From Nonomuraea polychroma (lineage in GTDB: Bacteria > Actinomycetota > Actinomycetes > Streptosporangiales > Streptosporangiaceae): a stretch of 64,000 nucleotides of DNA. The position numbers and the translations under genes are program-made. Each line of letters starts with the position of its first letter. The first letter of the stretch is position 1. The DNA is taken from NCBI RefSeq assembly GCF_004011505.1, contig NZ_SAUN01000001.1:9079501-9143500 (forward strand), in the 5' to 3' direction. Positions 18,647 to 28,284 of this stretch are shown piece by piece. Below the pieces are notes generated by a model. That model made no database searches. It had not been told where the DNA came from and saw nothing but the letters and a program-made list of their open reading frames with translations.

Positions 18647-19732
18647 TCAGGCGGGGAGGGCGGGGGTGCCGATGACGCGGCTGATCCAGGCGTCGGGGTC
18701 GGCGATTTCGGGGGTCGTCGGGAGGGTTTCCGGGGACGTCCACACCTTGTTGAAGCCTTCCATGCCCACCCGGCCGACGACCGACCGCACGAACGCCGAC
18801 CCCTCCGCGTACTGCTTCATCTTGACCTCGATCCCCAGCAGCCGCCGCACCGTCTTGTCCAGGCGGGAGCCGCCCTCGCGGCGGTGGGCGAACTTGGCGC
18901 GGATGTCGGCCACCGACGGCACCACGGACGGGCCCACGGCGTCCATCACATAGTCGCCGTGCCCTTCGACCAGCGTCATCACGGCGGTCAGGCGGTCGAG
19001 GATCTCCTTCTGGCCCGGCGACTGGATGGCGTCGATCAGGTTGCCCTCGCCGCCGCGCACCACGTCGGCCACCGTGTCGGCGGCGTTGCGCAGGCGTTCG
19101 AGCAGGGTGGGCAGGTCCAGGTCGGAGGCGAGCAGGAACTCGGTCATCTGCGAGCGCACGTATTCGCGCAGCCACGGCACGCCCGTGAACTGCACGCGGT
19201 GGGTCTCCTCGTGGAGGCAGACCCACAGGCGGAAGTCGTGCGGGTCGACGCTCATCTCGCGTTCGGCGTGCACGATGTTGGGTGCGACGAGCGTCAGGCG
19301 GCCCGCCGGCTCCTGCCCGGTGGGGTCGGGCGGCAGGAACAGCTCGTACTGGCCCAGGACCCGTGAGGCGAGGAAGGCCAGGACGGCCCCGACTTCGACG
19401 CCCGTGATGCGTGAGCCCACGGCGGTGACGATGGCCGGGGGCGGGTTGGAGCTGTTGCCCATGCGCTGCGTCAGGGGCTCGAGCACCACGCGGAAGCCCT
19501 CGACGTTCGCCCTGATCCAGCCAGGCCTGTCCACGATGGTCGCGGGCTGCGGCGCGGTCTCCGTATGGATCTTCGTGAACTCGCGCACGTGGCCCTCGGC
19601 CTCACGTGACAGGGTACGGAGCTCGGTGACGGCCTGCCTGGCCTCCTCCCGGCTCACTTGAGGACCGGGGCGCACCAGGCGCGTGCCGGTCGTGACGGCC
19701 AGATCCCAGTCGATCACCTGCATACCGTCCAC
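18647..19732 (-). CDS. zinc-dependent metalloprotease of the DUF2342 family
   Basis: The 361-residue protein belongs to an actinobacterial family annotated as zinc-dependent metalloprotease or F420-biosynthesis-associated hydrolase. The zinc motif HEETH is at 174-178, and the WVCLHEETHRVQF segment is followed by a helical C-terminal half containing EGHGDYVMDA, which may supply further ligands. Substrate and location are unknown; there is no signal peptide. GTG at 19732 or ATG at 19723 could be the start, and neither has a strong ribosome binding site. It lies between tilS and dacB on the same strand, the usual order. Confidence 0.85.
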   Translation of the reverse strand: MDGMQVIDWDLAVTTGTRLVRPGPQVSREEARQAVTELRTLSREAEGHVREFTKIHTETAPQPATIVDRPGWIRANVEGFRVVLEPLTQRMGNSSNPPPAIVTAVGSRITGVEVGAVLAFLASRVLGQYELFLPPDPTGQEPAGRLTLVAPNIVHAEREMSVDPHDFRLWVCLHEETHRVQFTGVPWLREYVRSQMTEFLLASDLDLPTLLERLRNAADTVADVVRGGEGNLIDAIQSPGQKEILDRLTAVMTLVEGHGDYVMDAVGPSVVPSVADIRAKFAHRREGGSRLDKTVRRLLGIEVKMKQYAEGSAFVRSVVGRVGMEGFNKVWTSPETLPTTPEIADPDAWISRVIGTPALPA

Positions 19733-19771
19733 CGTACGTGCTCCGGCCCCAACCCGCGAAGGAGCGTCCCG

Positions 19772-21196
19772 TTACGAGCGCGCGACGATGGCGGCGAGCC
19801 GATCCAGCACGGGTTCGGCGTTGATCGGCACCTGATCCGCCATGAACGCGAACGTGACCAGCCGCCCGTCCTTGGTCGTGGCCAGTCCCGCCAGCGTGTT
19901 GACGTGGTTGAGAGTGCCGGTCTTGGCGCGGACCAGGCCCACCTCGCCCTTGCTGTCGCCCGAGGTGAAGCGGCGGCCGTTGCCGAGCGTGCCGGAGAAG
20001 CCGGCGATCGGCATGCCGGAGGCGATCGCGTGCAGGTCGGGCCGGCTCGCGCCGCCGGACAGGGCGATGGCCTTGGCCAGGGCGCTGGGGGCGATGCGGT
20101 TGCGGATGGACAGGCCGCTGCCGTCCGAGAGCGAGACGCCCTGGGTGATGCCGAGCCGCTGGAGCACCGTGGTCACGGCCTTCGCGCCGCCCGCGAAGGA
20201 CGCGGGTTGTCCTTCCTTGATGGCGACGTGCCTGAGCAGGGCCTCGGCCAGGTCGTTGTCGCTGCGGGTCAGCGTGTGCTCAACCAGGGAGTAGAGGGGC
20301 GCGGAGTCGACCTTGCCGAGCTCGGGGGCGCCCGCGGCGGCCTTGCCTGGGCGGATGGACTTCGACACCGAGATGCCCTGCCTGCCGAGCAGCCTGGCGA
20401 AGGCCGAGGCGGTGTAGGCGGGAGGGTCGGTGACGCGAGGGGCTCTGTTGCGCGGGTTCTGGCGGCCCTCGTCCATGGTCAGGGCGTGGACGGGGGCGAC
20501 TTCACCGTCGGGGATGTAGTTGGGCTTCCAGCCCGGCGCGATCGGGGTGCCGGTGAACAGGGACGAGTCGTAGGTGAGGGTGACTTTCTTGATGTTCTGG
20601 GATTTGAGGGTCGCCGCGGTGCGGGCGGCCAGCGTGGCGAGGCTCGCCTGCTTCGGGTACGACGGCTTCGCCGAGGGCCCGGCCAGCAGCGGGTCGCCGC
20701 CGCCGACCAGGACGATCGCGCCTGGCTTGGCGCCCTGGACGACCCTGGTGGACAGGCGGGTGTCGGGGCCGAATGAGGCGAGCGCGGCCACGCAAGTGAT
20801 GACCTTCGTGGTGGAGGCGGGAGTGATTGGGGTGTCGGCGTTGGAGGCGAAGACCTGTTCGCCGGTGGTCGCGTCGAACACGACGGCGCCGACCCGGTCG
20901 CCGAGGGCTTTGTCACCCAGGGCGCTGGTGAGCTGCCGCGTCAAAGTACCCTTAGTCGGGAGAGGTCCGTCTCCTGACTTCGCCGAAAGCTGGGCCAGCA
21001 CTGGTCCCGCGGTGACCACGGGGACGGGCGGAGGAGACCCTTCCTGCGGGGACGCCGTCGGCTCGGTCGGTGAAGTCTGTCTCGTCAGCGCGCCCAGGCT
21101 GAAGTCGGTGGTCACCGCGTACACGCCGGTGACGATCGTCAGGGCCTGGAGCACGACGAGAGTGGCCAGCATCACCCACCGGTCGTGCCGCGCCAC
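19772..21196 (-). CDS. dacB: D-alanyl-D-alanine carboxypeptidase/endopeptidase (PBP4, S13)
   Basis: This low-molecular-weight penicillin-binding protein trims peptidoglycan stem peptides or cross-links. The 474-residue product has an N-terminal membrane anchor or signal (about 9-30), a Ser/Pro/Thr-rich linker, and the S13 active-site set: SxxK at Ser128-Lys131 (PASTTK), SDN in the RSDNDLAEALL segment, and KTGT near the end. GTG at 21196 follows GAGGGCAGG. It diverges from ppa across 165 bp that should contain both promoters. Confidence 0.95.
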   Translation of the reverse strand: MARHDRWVMLATLVVLQALTIVTGVYAVTTDFSLGALTRQTSPTEPTASPQEGSPPPVPVVTAGPVLAQLSAKSGDGPLPTKGTLTRQLTSALGDKALGDRVGAVVFDATTGEQVFASNADTPITPASTTKVITCVAALASFGPDTRLSTRVVQGAKPGAIVLVGGGDPLLAGPSAKPSYPKQASLATLAARTAATLKSQNIKKVTLTYDSSLFTGTPIAPGWKPNYIPDGEVAPVHALTMDEGRQNPRNRAPRVTDPPAYTASAFARLLGRQGISVSKSIRPGKAAAGAPELGKVDSAPLYSLVEHTLTRSDNDLAEALLRHVAIKEGQPASFAGGAKAVTTVLQRLGITQGVSLSDGSGLSIRNRIAPSALAKAIALSGGASRPDLHAIASGMPIAGFSGTLGNGRRFTSGDSKGEVGLVRAKTGTLNHVNTLAGLATTKDGRLVTFAFMADQVPINAEPVLDRLAAIVARS

Positions 21197-21361
21197 GTCG
21201 CCTGCCCTCTCGCTTGAATTCGCCTACGAGACATTAACGCCCGTCCGGGGATACCGGGGGGCTTGAGTGCGGGAGAGGAAGCCTAACCGGACACCTAGGG
21301 ATGCGAATGCGCACACCAGGGTGCCAGGTGAGGCGGACTCGACCCATGAGAAAGGACCGCG

Positions 21362-21853
21362 GTGGAGTTCGACGTTGTCGTTGAGATTCCCAAGGGACAA
21401 CGGAACAAATACGAAGTGGACCACGAGACCGGGAAGATCAGGCTTGACCGGCTCCTGTTCACCTCCACGCAGTACCCCGCCGACTACGGCTTCATCGAGC
21501 ACACCCTCGGCGAGGACGGCGACCCGCTCGACGCGCTGGTGTTGCTGCAGGAGCCGACGTTCCCCGGCTGCTACATCACGTGCCGGGCGGTGGGCATGTT
21601 CCGGATGACCGACGAGAAGGGCGGCGACGACAAGGTCCTGTGCGTGCCGTCCACCGACCCGCGGATGCACCACATCCAGGACATCCACCACGTGTCGGAG
21701 TTCGACCGGCTGGAGATCCAGCACTTCTTCGAGGTCTACAAGGACCTGGAGCCCGGCAAGTCCGTCGAGGGCGCCAACTGGGTGGGCCGCACCGAGGCCG
21801 AGGCCGAGATCGAGCGCTCCTTCCAGCGCGCCAAGGACGCCGGCCACCACTGA
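21362..21853 (+). CDS. ppa: inorganic pyrophosphatase
   Basis: This family I soluble pyrophosphatase drives biosynthetic reactions by hydrolysing PPi. The 163-residue protein has the metal-binding signature DGDPLDALVL, together with KYEVD and DYGFIEHT, and is of normal length. The GTG start at 21362 is placed by AAAGGAC upstream. Position opposite dacB, with the tilS-hpt-ftsH series just beyond, is conserved in actinobacteria. Confidence 0.97.
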   Translation: MEFDVVVEIPKGQRNKYEVDHETGKIRLDRLLFTSTQYPADYGFIEHTLGEDGDPLDALVLLQEPTFPGCYITCRAVGMFRMTDEKGGDDKVLCVPSTDPRMHHIQDIHHVSEFDRLEIQHFFEVYKDLEPGKSVEGANWVGRTEAEAEIERSFQRAKDAGHH

Positions 21854-21857
21854 TCCT

Positions 21858-22967
21858 TCAGCGGGGCCTGGTGGCGCCCACCAGGTCCCCGCGCCAGATC
21901 GAGGCCACCCGCACCACGTCGCCGGTCTCCGGCGCGTGCACCATCAGGCCGCGCCCCACGTAGATGCCGACGTGGTGGATCGTGCTGGGGTCGCTGGTGT
22001 TGTACGCGAAGAACAGCAGGTCCCCGCGGCGCAGCTGGTCCAGCGGCACGTGCGGCCCCGACGTCCACTGGGTGCCGGTCCAGTGGTCGAGCCGCACTCC
22101 CACGCGCTCCCAGGCCCGCATCGTCAGCCCCGAGCAGTCATAGGTGTCCGGTCCGTCGGCCGCCCACACGTACGGCTTGCCGAGCTGGGTGAGCGCCCAA
22201 TCGGCCGCCACGTCGCCCATGGCCGAACCGCCGGAGACCAGTCCAGCCGCCGACGCGGCCGCGGCCCGGCGTCGGGCCAGCAGCTCGGCGCGGGTGCGTG
22301 CCGCGTCGACCCGCTCCTGCAGGCGGTGCTCACGGGTCCGCAACACTCGCGTCTCGCGCCGCTGAGCGGCCACGGCCTCCTCGGCGGCGAGCTTCGCCCG
22401 GCTGGCGCTCTCGGCGGCGGCCTGCTGCGCGGCCTGGGCGTTCACGGCCTGGGTACGCAGGATGGCGGCCACCTCTTGCGCGTCGCGCAACCTGGCCAGG
22501 ATCGCCGCCCGCTCGCCGCTGAGCTGCCCGAGCACGCCTGCCCGGTGCAGCGCCCCGTCGGCGCCGGACTGGTCGACGATCATGCCGATGATCGGCTCCA
22601 TCGTCCCCCATCCCCCGTACGTCTCCGTCGCCAGCAGCGCGACGTCCTGCCTGGTCTCTTCGACCTGGGCGTCGGCCGCCGCCAGCCGCGCGCGGGCCTG
22701 TGAGCTCGCGTGCTCGGCGTTCCGCAGCCGCACCATCTCCCCGTTGTACGCCTCGACCAGCCGTTCCACGTCGGCCGTCAGCCGCGCGAGCCGCGACTGC
22801 GCCGTGGCCAGCTTCGCGCTCGTCGCCGCCAGCTCCCTCGACCGTTCGCGTACGGCTTCGCGGGCCTTCGCCACGTCGCGCGGGGACGGCCGGGGTGCGG
22901 CGTGAACCGGCGGACACAAGGCGACGAGCAGGCAGCCCACCAGCAACCCTGCCCGGAACGTGCGCAT
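21858..22967 (-). CDS. secreted coiled-coil NlpC/P60 peptidase
   Basis: The 369-residue exported protein has a signal peptide (about 1-24), a long Ala/Arg/Glu-rich coiled coil (about 30-235) and a C-terminal NlpC/P60 domain with catalytic Cys278 in TYDCSG, then IHHVGIYVG and HAPETGD supplying the histidines. This is the layout of the RipA/CwlO-type DL-endopeptidases that cut peptidoglycan stem peptides and are held inactive by, or activated through, their coiled coil. The ATG at 22967 follows GGGGGGAC. It converges on ppa, 4 bp apart. Several actinobacterial paralogues exist, so no gene symbol is given. Confidence 0.92.
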   Translation of the reverse strand: MRTFRAGLLVGCLLVALCPPVHAAPRPSPRDVAKAREAVRERSRELAATSAKLATAQSRLARLTADVERLVEAYNGEMVRLRNAEHASSQARARLAAADAQVEETRQDVALLATETYGGWGTMEPIIGMIVDQSGADGALHRAGVLGQLSGERAAILARLRDAQEVAAILRTQAVNAQAAQQAAAESASRAKLAAEEAVAAQRRETRVLRTREHRLQERVDAARTRAELLARRRAAAASAAGLVSGGSAMGDVAADWALTQLGKPYVWAADGPDTYDCSGLTMRAWERVGVRLDHWTGTQWTSGPHVPLDQLRRGDLLFFAYNTSDPSTIHHVGIYVGRGLMVHAPETGDVVRVASIWRGDLVGATRPR

Positions 22968-23109
22968 AGGTCCCCCCAATGACAACCGGTCACTCTATGC
23001 ACACAGTTCCCGCACGTTCACTTACGTAACGTGACGAGGCGAGGTGGAGGGGATCCGCTGCTCTTCATGGCGTGCTCTTGGTGGTAACGGGTGGCCGGTT
23101 GGCGACGGG

Positions 23110-24609
23110 TCAGCCGTTCTTGGTAGGCGGCACCGAGCGCTCCTCGGTTGGCGTGGCGGTGGAGGTTTCCGCCGGAGGAGTGATCGGGGTGGCGGTCCGC
23201 GTCGGGGCGGAGCTCTGATGAGTCGCCGTCGGGCTGGAGGTCGGCGTGGAGGTCGGCGTGGAGGTAGGGGTCGGCGTGGGAGTGCCGGTGGGGCATGGGG
23301 TGCGCCCGCAGGGGCGGGGCTTGTGCGGGTGCGGGCGGGGACCGGGTCCGCCGGGGTGCGTGCCGGGCGGCGGGTTCGCCGGCGGTCGCCAGGTGGGCTC
23401 TCCTGGTTGCTGCTGCGGCGGCTGTCCTGGTTGCTGCTGGGGCGGTGTCCGCACCGGAGGGCCGGCCGACGGCGGCACAGGCGCCGATGCGGTGATGGGA
23501 GGCGGGCGCCACACGGTGCCGTGAACGGGTGAGCCGGCCGTCTGGACGGGCTGCGTGCCCGTGTTGTCCAGGGTGGGCTCCACGGTCATCGGCACGTTCT
23601 GCGGCTCGCTCTGCCGCGGCACAGGGATGGGGGGCGACTCGCCCGTCGCCGGCAGGGCGGCCGCCCCGCCTCCCGCCAGTCCCGCGCCGTCCCTGCCCAT
23701 CACCTGGAAGATCACCGCTATCGCCACCACGGCCGCGACCGCCGCCAGTGCGCTCGCCACCGCCTGAGGCCACCTTCGAACGTTCTTCGCCGCGGGGAAG
23801 GGAAACCCGGCAGCACCCAGTGCGCCGGTACGCCTGGCGACGTAGCGGCGGTAGGGCAGCAACTCGGGGTCGACGAAGCAGCTCATCACCCTGATGCGCA
23901 ACGCGTCGGGCAGCGCCGTGCGCGGCAACAACTCGAAGACCTTGGTCGCCGAGACCTGCCGGCCGCGGTGCGGCGCGCAGATGTCGCACTGCGAGAGGTG
24001 CCTGACCAGGCGCTCGCGCATGCCCGAGGTGAGCTCGCCGGAGAAGCCGGAGAGGATGGCGGCCCGTCGCGGGCAGTCGTACGGGCCCTTCCTGGCCAGG
24101 ATCTCCGCGGTGATCGCGTCGCGCAGGTGGTCGCGGGCGGCCGCCATGGCCTCCTCCACCTCGCGTACCGGGACGCCGAGCACCTGACCCAGCTCGGTGT
24201 CGGCCAGCCCGTGCCTGATCGACAACTCCAGGATCTCCCGGTCGGCGACGGGCAGGCCCTGGACCGCGTTCCACGCCATGACCCGCAGGTCGGCGTCGGC
24301 GGGGTCGTCCAGCGGTGGCGCCTCGGCCAGCGCCTCGGCGGCGCCCGGCGGCGCGGCCGCGCGACGGCGCAGGCACTCGACGCGGGCCAGTGCGTACAGC
24401 CACGTACGGAGCTGGTCGGGCTCGGTCAGCGCGCGCGCGTGCGCCTCGGCGGCGATCAGCGTGTCGCGGAGCGCCACCTGGGCACTCTCGGCGCTCAGGA
24501 GGAGGGACCAGCAGTAGCGGTAGACGTCCTCCGCGTACGCGTCGTAGAGCGCGGCGGGGGCGCCGGGATGGCGGGCGCGGAGTGCTTCCACCAGGGCGCG
24601 GTCGGTCAT
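23110..24609 (-). CDS. ECF-like sigma factor fused to zinc-finger, membrane helix and Pro/Thr tail
   Basis: This 499-residue protein starts as an ECF sigma factor (region 2 about 20-85, region 4 about 110-165 with an ILELSIRHGLADTELG helix-turn-helix). It continues into an anti-sigma type zinc finger with His204, Cys208 and Cys211 (HLSQCDIC). A membrane helix follows at about 283-304, then a 190-residue extracellular tail rich in Pro, Gln, Thr and Ser. Sigma and membrane anti-sigma functions are therefore on one chain, resembling ECF groups with C-terminal zinc-finger and membrane extensions. The sigma part is divergent in region 2, so activity as a true sigma factor is not certain. No target promoter can be named. 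Confidence 0.83.
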   Translation of the reverse strand: MTDRALVEALRARHPGAPAALYDAYAEDVYRYCWSLLLSAESAQVALRDTLIAAEAHARALTEPDQLRTWLYALARVECLRRRAAAPPGAAEALAEAPPLDDPADADLRVMAWNAVQGLPVADREILELSIRHGLADTELGQVLGVPVREVEEAMAAARDHLRDAITAEILARKGPYDCPRRAAILSGFSGELTSGMRERLVRHLSQCDICAPHRGRQVSATKVFELLPRTALPDALRIRVMSCFVDPELLPYRRYVARRTGALGAAGFPFPAAKNVRRWPQAVASALAAVAAVVAIAVIFQVMGRDGAGLAGGGAAALPATGESPPIPVPRQSEPQNVPMTVEPTLDNTGTQPVQTAGSPVHGTVWRPPPITASAPVPPSAGPPVRTPPQQQPGQPPQQQPGEPTWRPPANPPPGTHPGGPGPRPHPHKPRPCGRTPCPTGTPTPTPTSTPTSTPTSSPTATHQSSAPTRTATPITPPAETSTATPTEERSVPPTKNG

Positions 24610-24718
24610 GTGACCGAATGTAATGGATTCGTAACTACTAGTTCCACCGATTTGGCGTTGTCGGCCGCGAATCTCACGTCATTAATCCACCCGATTTTTC
24701 GGGCTTTGGTGCGAAAAA

Positions 24719-25528
24719 TTATTGTTTAGGGACGGATACGACTTGGGTGCTCCGGTCCTCCTGGAACTGGTCGCTCTTGGGTTTGACCGTGTGCACGGGA
24801 ACGGCGCCGCCGAGCGCCAGATCCTCATAAGGACGGCCGGTCGACCCCCAGGTCCTGGCCGTGATTTCGGTCTTCGCGACGTCCGCGCGGGCCGGCAACC
24901 CGGACACGGTGAGGATGAATCTGGGCGGGCTCCCGGCCTTCACGTCGTCCACGAACGTGCTGCCACCACCCAGCAGTTTGCCCGCTTTGTCGCGCAACAA
25001 CGCATTCACGACGAGGCTGCTGGCCGATGTCTGATACGGATTCCCCACATATCCCGTAATAAGGTATGAGCCGTCTTTCTGGCGCAATGTCTGGGCACGA
25101 GTGATGGGGAACGGCTGGAAAGCGGAGGCCATCCGCGCCGCCGGCCGCCACTGCGCGGGACGGTACTGGATCGTCACCTTGGCCGGTTTCTCGGCGGCGC
25201 TGGCTTGTCCGGTGAAGGCCAGGGAACCGCCCGGCGGCACGGCGTCGAGCGGCTGGTCCAGCCGGACGACCTCGGTGCCCTTGGCGTCCTGCCCGACGAT
25301 CGTGGCCACCACGTGCTCGCCGAAGTGCCACGGGTTGGCGTTGCTGAGCACGCCCGCCCAGGTGACGGCGTAGCCGTCCGTGGACTTGGCGATGTTCGAG
25401 ACCTGTTCCTTGAGCGCGAGGGGCTTGAGCACTGGTGCCGGCCGCTCCTCGCTGCCGCACCCGGAGAGGCAGAACGCCCCGAGTGCCCCTAGTGCGAGTA
25501 CGTTGATGATTCGACTGTGCGGGATCAC
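24719..25528 (-). CDS. lipoprotein of unknown function
   Basis: I do not recognise the family. The 269-residue product has a lipoprotein signal peptide ending in the lipobox LSGC, then two probable beta-sandwich segments with repeated strand patterns and no catalytic motif. It would be anchored on the outer face of the membrane. GTG at 25528 is preferred over an upstream codon because the signal peptide then has a normal length. It lies 64 bp after the ABC-F gene on the same strand and may share its transcript. Confidence 0.75.
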   Translation of the reverse strand: MIPHSRIINVLALGALGAFCLSGCGSEERPAPVLKPLALKEQVSNIAKSTDGYAVTWAGVLSNANPWHFGEHVVATIVGQDAKGTEVVRLDQPLDAVPPGGSLAFTGQASAAEKPAKVTIQYRPAQWRPAARMASAFQPFPITRAQTLRQKDGSYLITGYVGNPYQTSASSLVVNALLRDKAGKLLGGGSTFVDDVKAGSPPRFILTVSGLPARADVAKTEITARTWGSTGRPYEDLALGGAVPVHTVKPKSDQFQEDRSTQVVSVPKQ

Positions 25529-25592
25529 TTTGCCGTGATAACCCGAGCATGGGTACGGCTGGCAGAGGACACGCGCCAGCCGTACCAACTCT

Positions 25593-27203
25593 TTAACGGG
25601 GCCGCACGACCCTGGCCTCGTCCCAGATCGGCTCGGCCGACTCGTAGACCGTGCCGTCCGAGCCGAAGATCAGAAATCGGTCGAAGTCGGCGGCGAACCA
25701 GCGGTCGTGGGTGACCGCCAGCACGGTCCCGTCGAAGGCGTCGAGCCCGGCCTGGAGCGCCTCGGCGCTGGCCAGGTCGAGGTTGTCGGTCGGCTCGTCG
25801 AGCAGCAGCAGCGTGGCCCCGGACAACTCCAGCAGCAGGATCTGCAGCCGGGCCTGCTGCCCGCCGGACAACGTCTCGAACCGCTGCTCGGCGACCCGGC
25901 CCGCCAGCTCATAGCGGGCCAGGGCCTTCATCGCCTCGTTCTTGAGCTTGGCGTGCTCGCCCATGACGATCTCGACCGGAGTGCGGCCGATCAGGTCGGG
26001 CCTGGCGTGGGTCTGGGCGAAATGCCCGGGCACCACGCGGGCCCCCAGTCTGGCCACGCCCTCGTGGGCGATCGGCTCCCCGGCCAGCAGACGCAGGAAG
26101 TGCGACTTGCCCGAGCCGTTGGAGCCGAGCACGGCGACGCGCTCGGCGTACCAGACCTCCAGGTCGAACGGCCGCATCAGGCCGGTGAGCTCCAGCCGCT
26201 CGCAGATGACCGCGCGTTTGCCGGTGCGGCCGCCTCTGAGCCGCATCCGGATGTTCTGCTCGCTCGGGGCCACCTCGGGCGGGCCCGCCTCCTCGAACTT
26301 ACGCAGCCGCGTCTGGGCGGCGTGGTAGGCGGCGGCCATGCCGTCGTTGTACCTGGCCTTGTTCTTCAGCATGTTGACCAGGGCCTTGAGCTTGGCGTGC
26401 TCCTCGTCCCAGCGCCTGCGCAGTTCGTCGAGCCGCTCGTTGCGAGCCCTGCGGGCCTCGGCGTACGTGGTGAAGCCGCCGCCGTGAATCCAGACGTTTC
26501 CCGACTCGACGGTCACGATCCGGTCGGCGGCGTTGGCGAGCAACTGGCGGTCATGGCTGACCAGCAGCACCGTCTTGGACGTCTCCCTGAGCTGCTGCTC
26601 CAGCCACTCCTTGCCGGGCACGTCGAGGTAGTTGTCGGGCTCGTCGAGCAGCAGGGTCTGGTCGGGGCCGCGGAGCAGCGCCTCGAGGACGAGCCGCTTC
26701 TGCTCGCCACCCGACAGCGTCGACACTTCGCGATATTTCACCCTTTCGTACGGCACGCCGAGGGCGGCCACCGTACAGGTGTCCCACAACACCTCGATCT
26801 CATAGCCGCCCGCGTCGGTGTAGTCCGCGATGGCCTGCGCGTACCGCATCTGCGTCTTCTCGTCGTCGCGCTCCATCATCGCCAGCTCGGCCTCGTCGAG
26901 CCGCTCGGCGGCCCGCCGCACCGCGGGCGGCGCGACGCCGAGCAGCAGGTCCCGCAGGCTGCTGCCGTCCCGCACGCTGCCGATGAACTGCCGCATCACG
27001 CCCAGACCGCCCGAGCTGGCCACGCTGCCGTCGACCGGCTGCAGATCACCGGCGATCAAGCGCAGGAGCGTGGTCTTGCCCGCGCCGTTGGGCCCGACCA
27101 GCGCGGCCTTGACGCCATCACCGATTCTGAAGGAGACGTCGTTGAGCAGGGGCCGACCGTCGGGCAGCACGTATGTCAAATGTCCTACTTCGACGTGGCC
27201 CAT
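25593..27203 (-). CDS. ABC-F family ATPase
   Basis: The 536-residue protein has two ABC cassettes and no membrane segment. The first P-loop GPNGAGKTT is at about 38-46, each cassette has its LSGG signature (LSGGEQKR and LSGGQQAR) and Walker B (LLLDEP twice), and an Arg/Lys-rich interdomain linker includes NMLKNKARYNDG. ABC-F proteins act on the ribosome, as translation factors or as antibiotic target protectors. The linker is not of a clearly recognisable resistance type, so a housekeeping role is equally possible. The ATG at 27203 gives a normal length. Confidence 0.92.
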   Translation of the reverse strand: MGHVEVGHLTYVLPDGRPLLNDVSFRIGDGVKAALVGPNGAGKTTLLRLIAGDLQPVDGSVASSGGLGVMRQFIGSVRDGSSLRDLLLGVAPPAVRRAAERLDEAELAMMERDDEKTQMRYAQAIADYTDAGGYEIEVLWDTCTVAALGVPYERVKYREVSTLSGGEQKRLVLEALLRGPDQTLLLDEPDNYLDVPGKEWLEQQLRETSKTVLLVSHDRQLLANAADRIVTVESGNVWIHGGGFTTYAEARRARNERLDELRRRWDEEHAKLKALVNMLKNKARYNDGMAAAYHAAQTRLRKFEEAGPPEVAPSEQNIRMRLRGGRTGKRAVICERLELTGLMRPFDLEVWYAERVAVLGSNGSGKSHFLRLLAGEPIAHEGVARLGARVVPGHFAQTHARPDLIGRTPVEIVMGEHAKLKNEAMKALARYELAGRVAEQRFETLSGGQQARLQILLLELSGATLLLLDEPTDNLDLASAEALQAGLDAFDGTVLAVTHDRWFAADFDRFLIFGSDGTVYESAEPIWDEARVVRPR

Positions 27204-27255
27204 CCCGGCAGGCTAGCCGGTGTTCTCCCTCCCGGGCATCCAATTTTCCGCCCGG

Positions 27256-28203
27256 TCAGACGAGGGCGCTCTTGTAGAAGATGCTGACCTTGCGGGCTCC
27301 GGCGACGCCCGAGGCGAGGCCGAGGCACAGCCGGGGCCGGCCCGAGACGATCTGGACGGCCAAGCCCTCGGGCTCGCGGTAGTCCAGGGACTTGCCCGCC
27401 TGGGTGAGCGAGCGCTGGACCTTGGCGCCCGTCCGCAGGTCGACGCAGGTGAGGTGGGCATTGCCCGGCGCGGGGTTGGAGCCGCTGTAGGCGGTGCCGT
27501 CCAGCAGGTAGAGGTAGTTGCCGTAGGCGGTGTACCCCTGGAAGACGCCCAGTCCTGACGGCTGGGCGACGTCGTGCAGCTTCCGCGGCGCCCCCGCCTT
27601 GAGCTCCGCCAGCGAGTACACCGCGTAGCGCGGGGCGCCGCTGTTCCGATACCGCATGATCAGCCGGTTGGTGGACGGGTCGATCGCGCAGGTGGTGCTG
27701 GTCGCGCCGGAGATCGGGGCGTACTTCGTCAGCCCCGAGGACGACGGCGTGAGCGTCCGGCCGTTGACGAACTTGAACCTCGCCAGCCGCCTCCCCCAGG
27801 CGTTCCCCGTACTGTCACGCACCGCGTCGGTCTCGGTCCACAGGTACGCCGAGGTCCCCGCAGGTTCGACGCCGATCTGCACGCCGTGGCCGAAGCCCCT
27901 GAGGTACATGTGGCCGAGCACCGTGCCGGTCAGGCTGAGCTTGGTGAGGCACAGGTCGCCCGCCGCCGCCGACCCTGCGCCGTTCTTCAGCTGCACCGCG
28001 TAAATATGCCCGTTGACGTTGTCGAAGGCGAACGACTGGAGGACCGTCTCGTCGTAGAGTGCCTTCTTCCAGATCAGCGGGCTGGCAGGCGCGGCCAGGT
28101 CGAAGCGGCCCGCTGCGGAGGCTGCCACCGGCTCGGCGCCGGCCAGCGCCGTGACGGCGGCTCCGGCGCCGATTGTGAGCAGGCTGCGGCGGGTCATCGA
28201 CAT
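27256..28203 (-). CDS. Tat-exported TagC-like protein
   Basis: The 315-residue protein begins with a twin-arginine signal (TRRSLL followed by an Ala-rich hydrophobic stretch to about 40). The mature part has repeated strand units (QSFAFDN, GDLCLTKLSL, HMYLRGFGHG, FQGYTAYG) that fit actinobacterial proteins annotated as teichoic acid biosynthesis protein C. That name comes from distant Bacillus similarity, and an enzymatic role is not established; a secreted beta-propeller is likely. The ATG at 28203 follows AAAGGAGG. It diverges from the DUF4185 operon. Confidence 0.75.
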   Translation of the reverse strand: MSMTRRSLLTIGAGAAVTALAGAEPVAASAAGRFDLAAPASPLIWKKALYDETVLQSFAFDNVNGHIYAVQLKNGAGSAAAGDLCLTKLSLTGTVLGHMYLRGFGHGVQIGVEPAGTSAYLWTETDAVRDSTGNAWGRRLARFKFVNGRTLTPSSSGLTKYAPISGATSTTCAIDPSTNRLIMRYRNSGAPRYAVYSLAELKAGAPRKLHDVAQPSGLGVFQGYTAYGNYLYLLDGTAYSGSNPAPGNAHLTCVDLRTGAKVQRSLTQAGKSLDYREPEGLAVQIVSGRPRLCLGLASGVAGARKVSIFYKSALV

Positions 28204-28284
28204 TTGGCCTCCTTTGAGGTGTTTGCAGGGGATCATCACCTTAGTACAGGCGGGAATCAGTGACTGTTGATCCTTGGGAAGCCC

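Noticed and set aside
23000..23110. A 16-codon mini-frame between the sigma fusion gene and the NlpC/P60 gene
   Set aside because: It is very short, without a clear ribosome binding site or associated RNA fold.
23120..23500. Repeats in the tail of the sigma fusion gene, considered as a possible tandem array or CRISPR-like feature
   Set aside because: They are Pro/Thr/Ser codon repeats in a low-complexity protein tail, with irregular period and no spacers.
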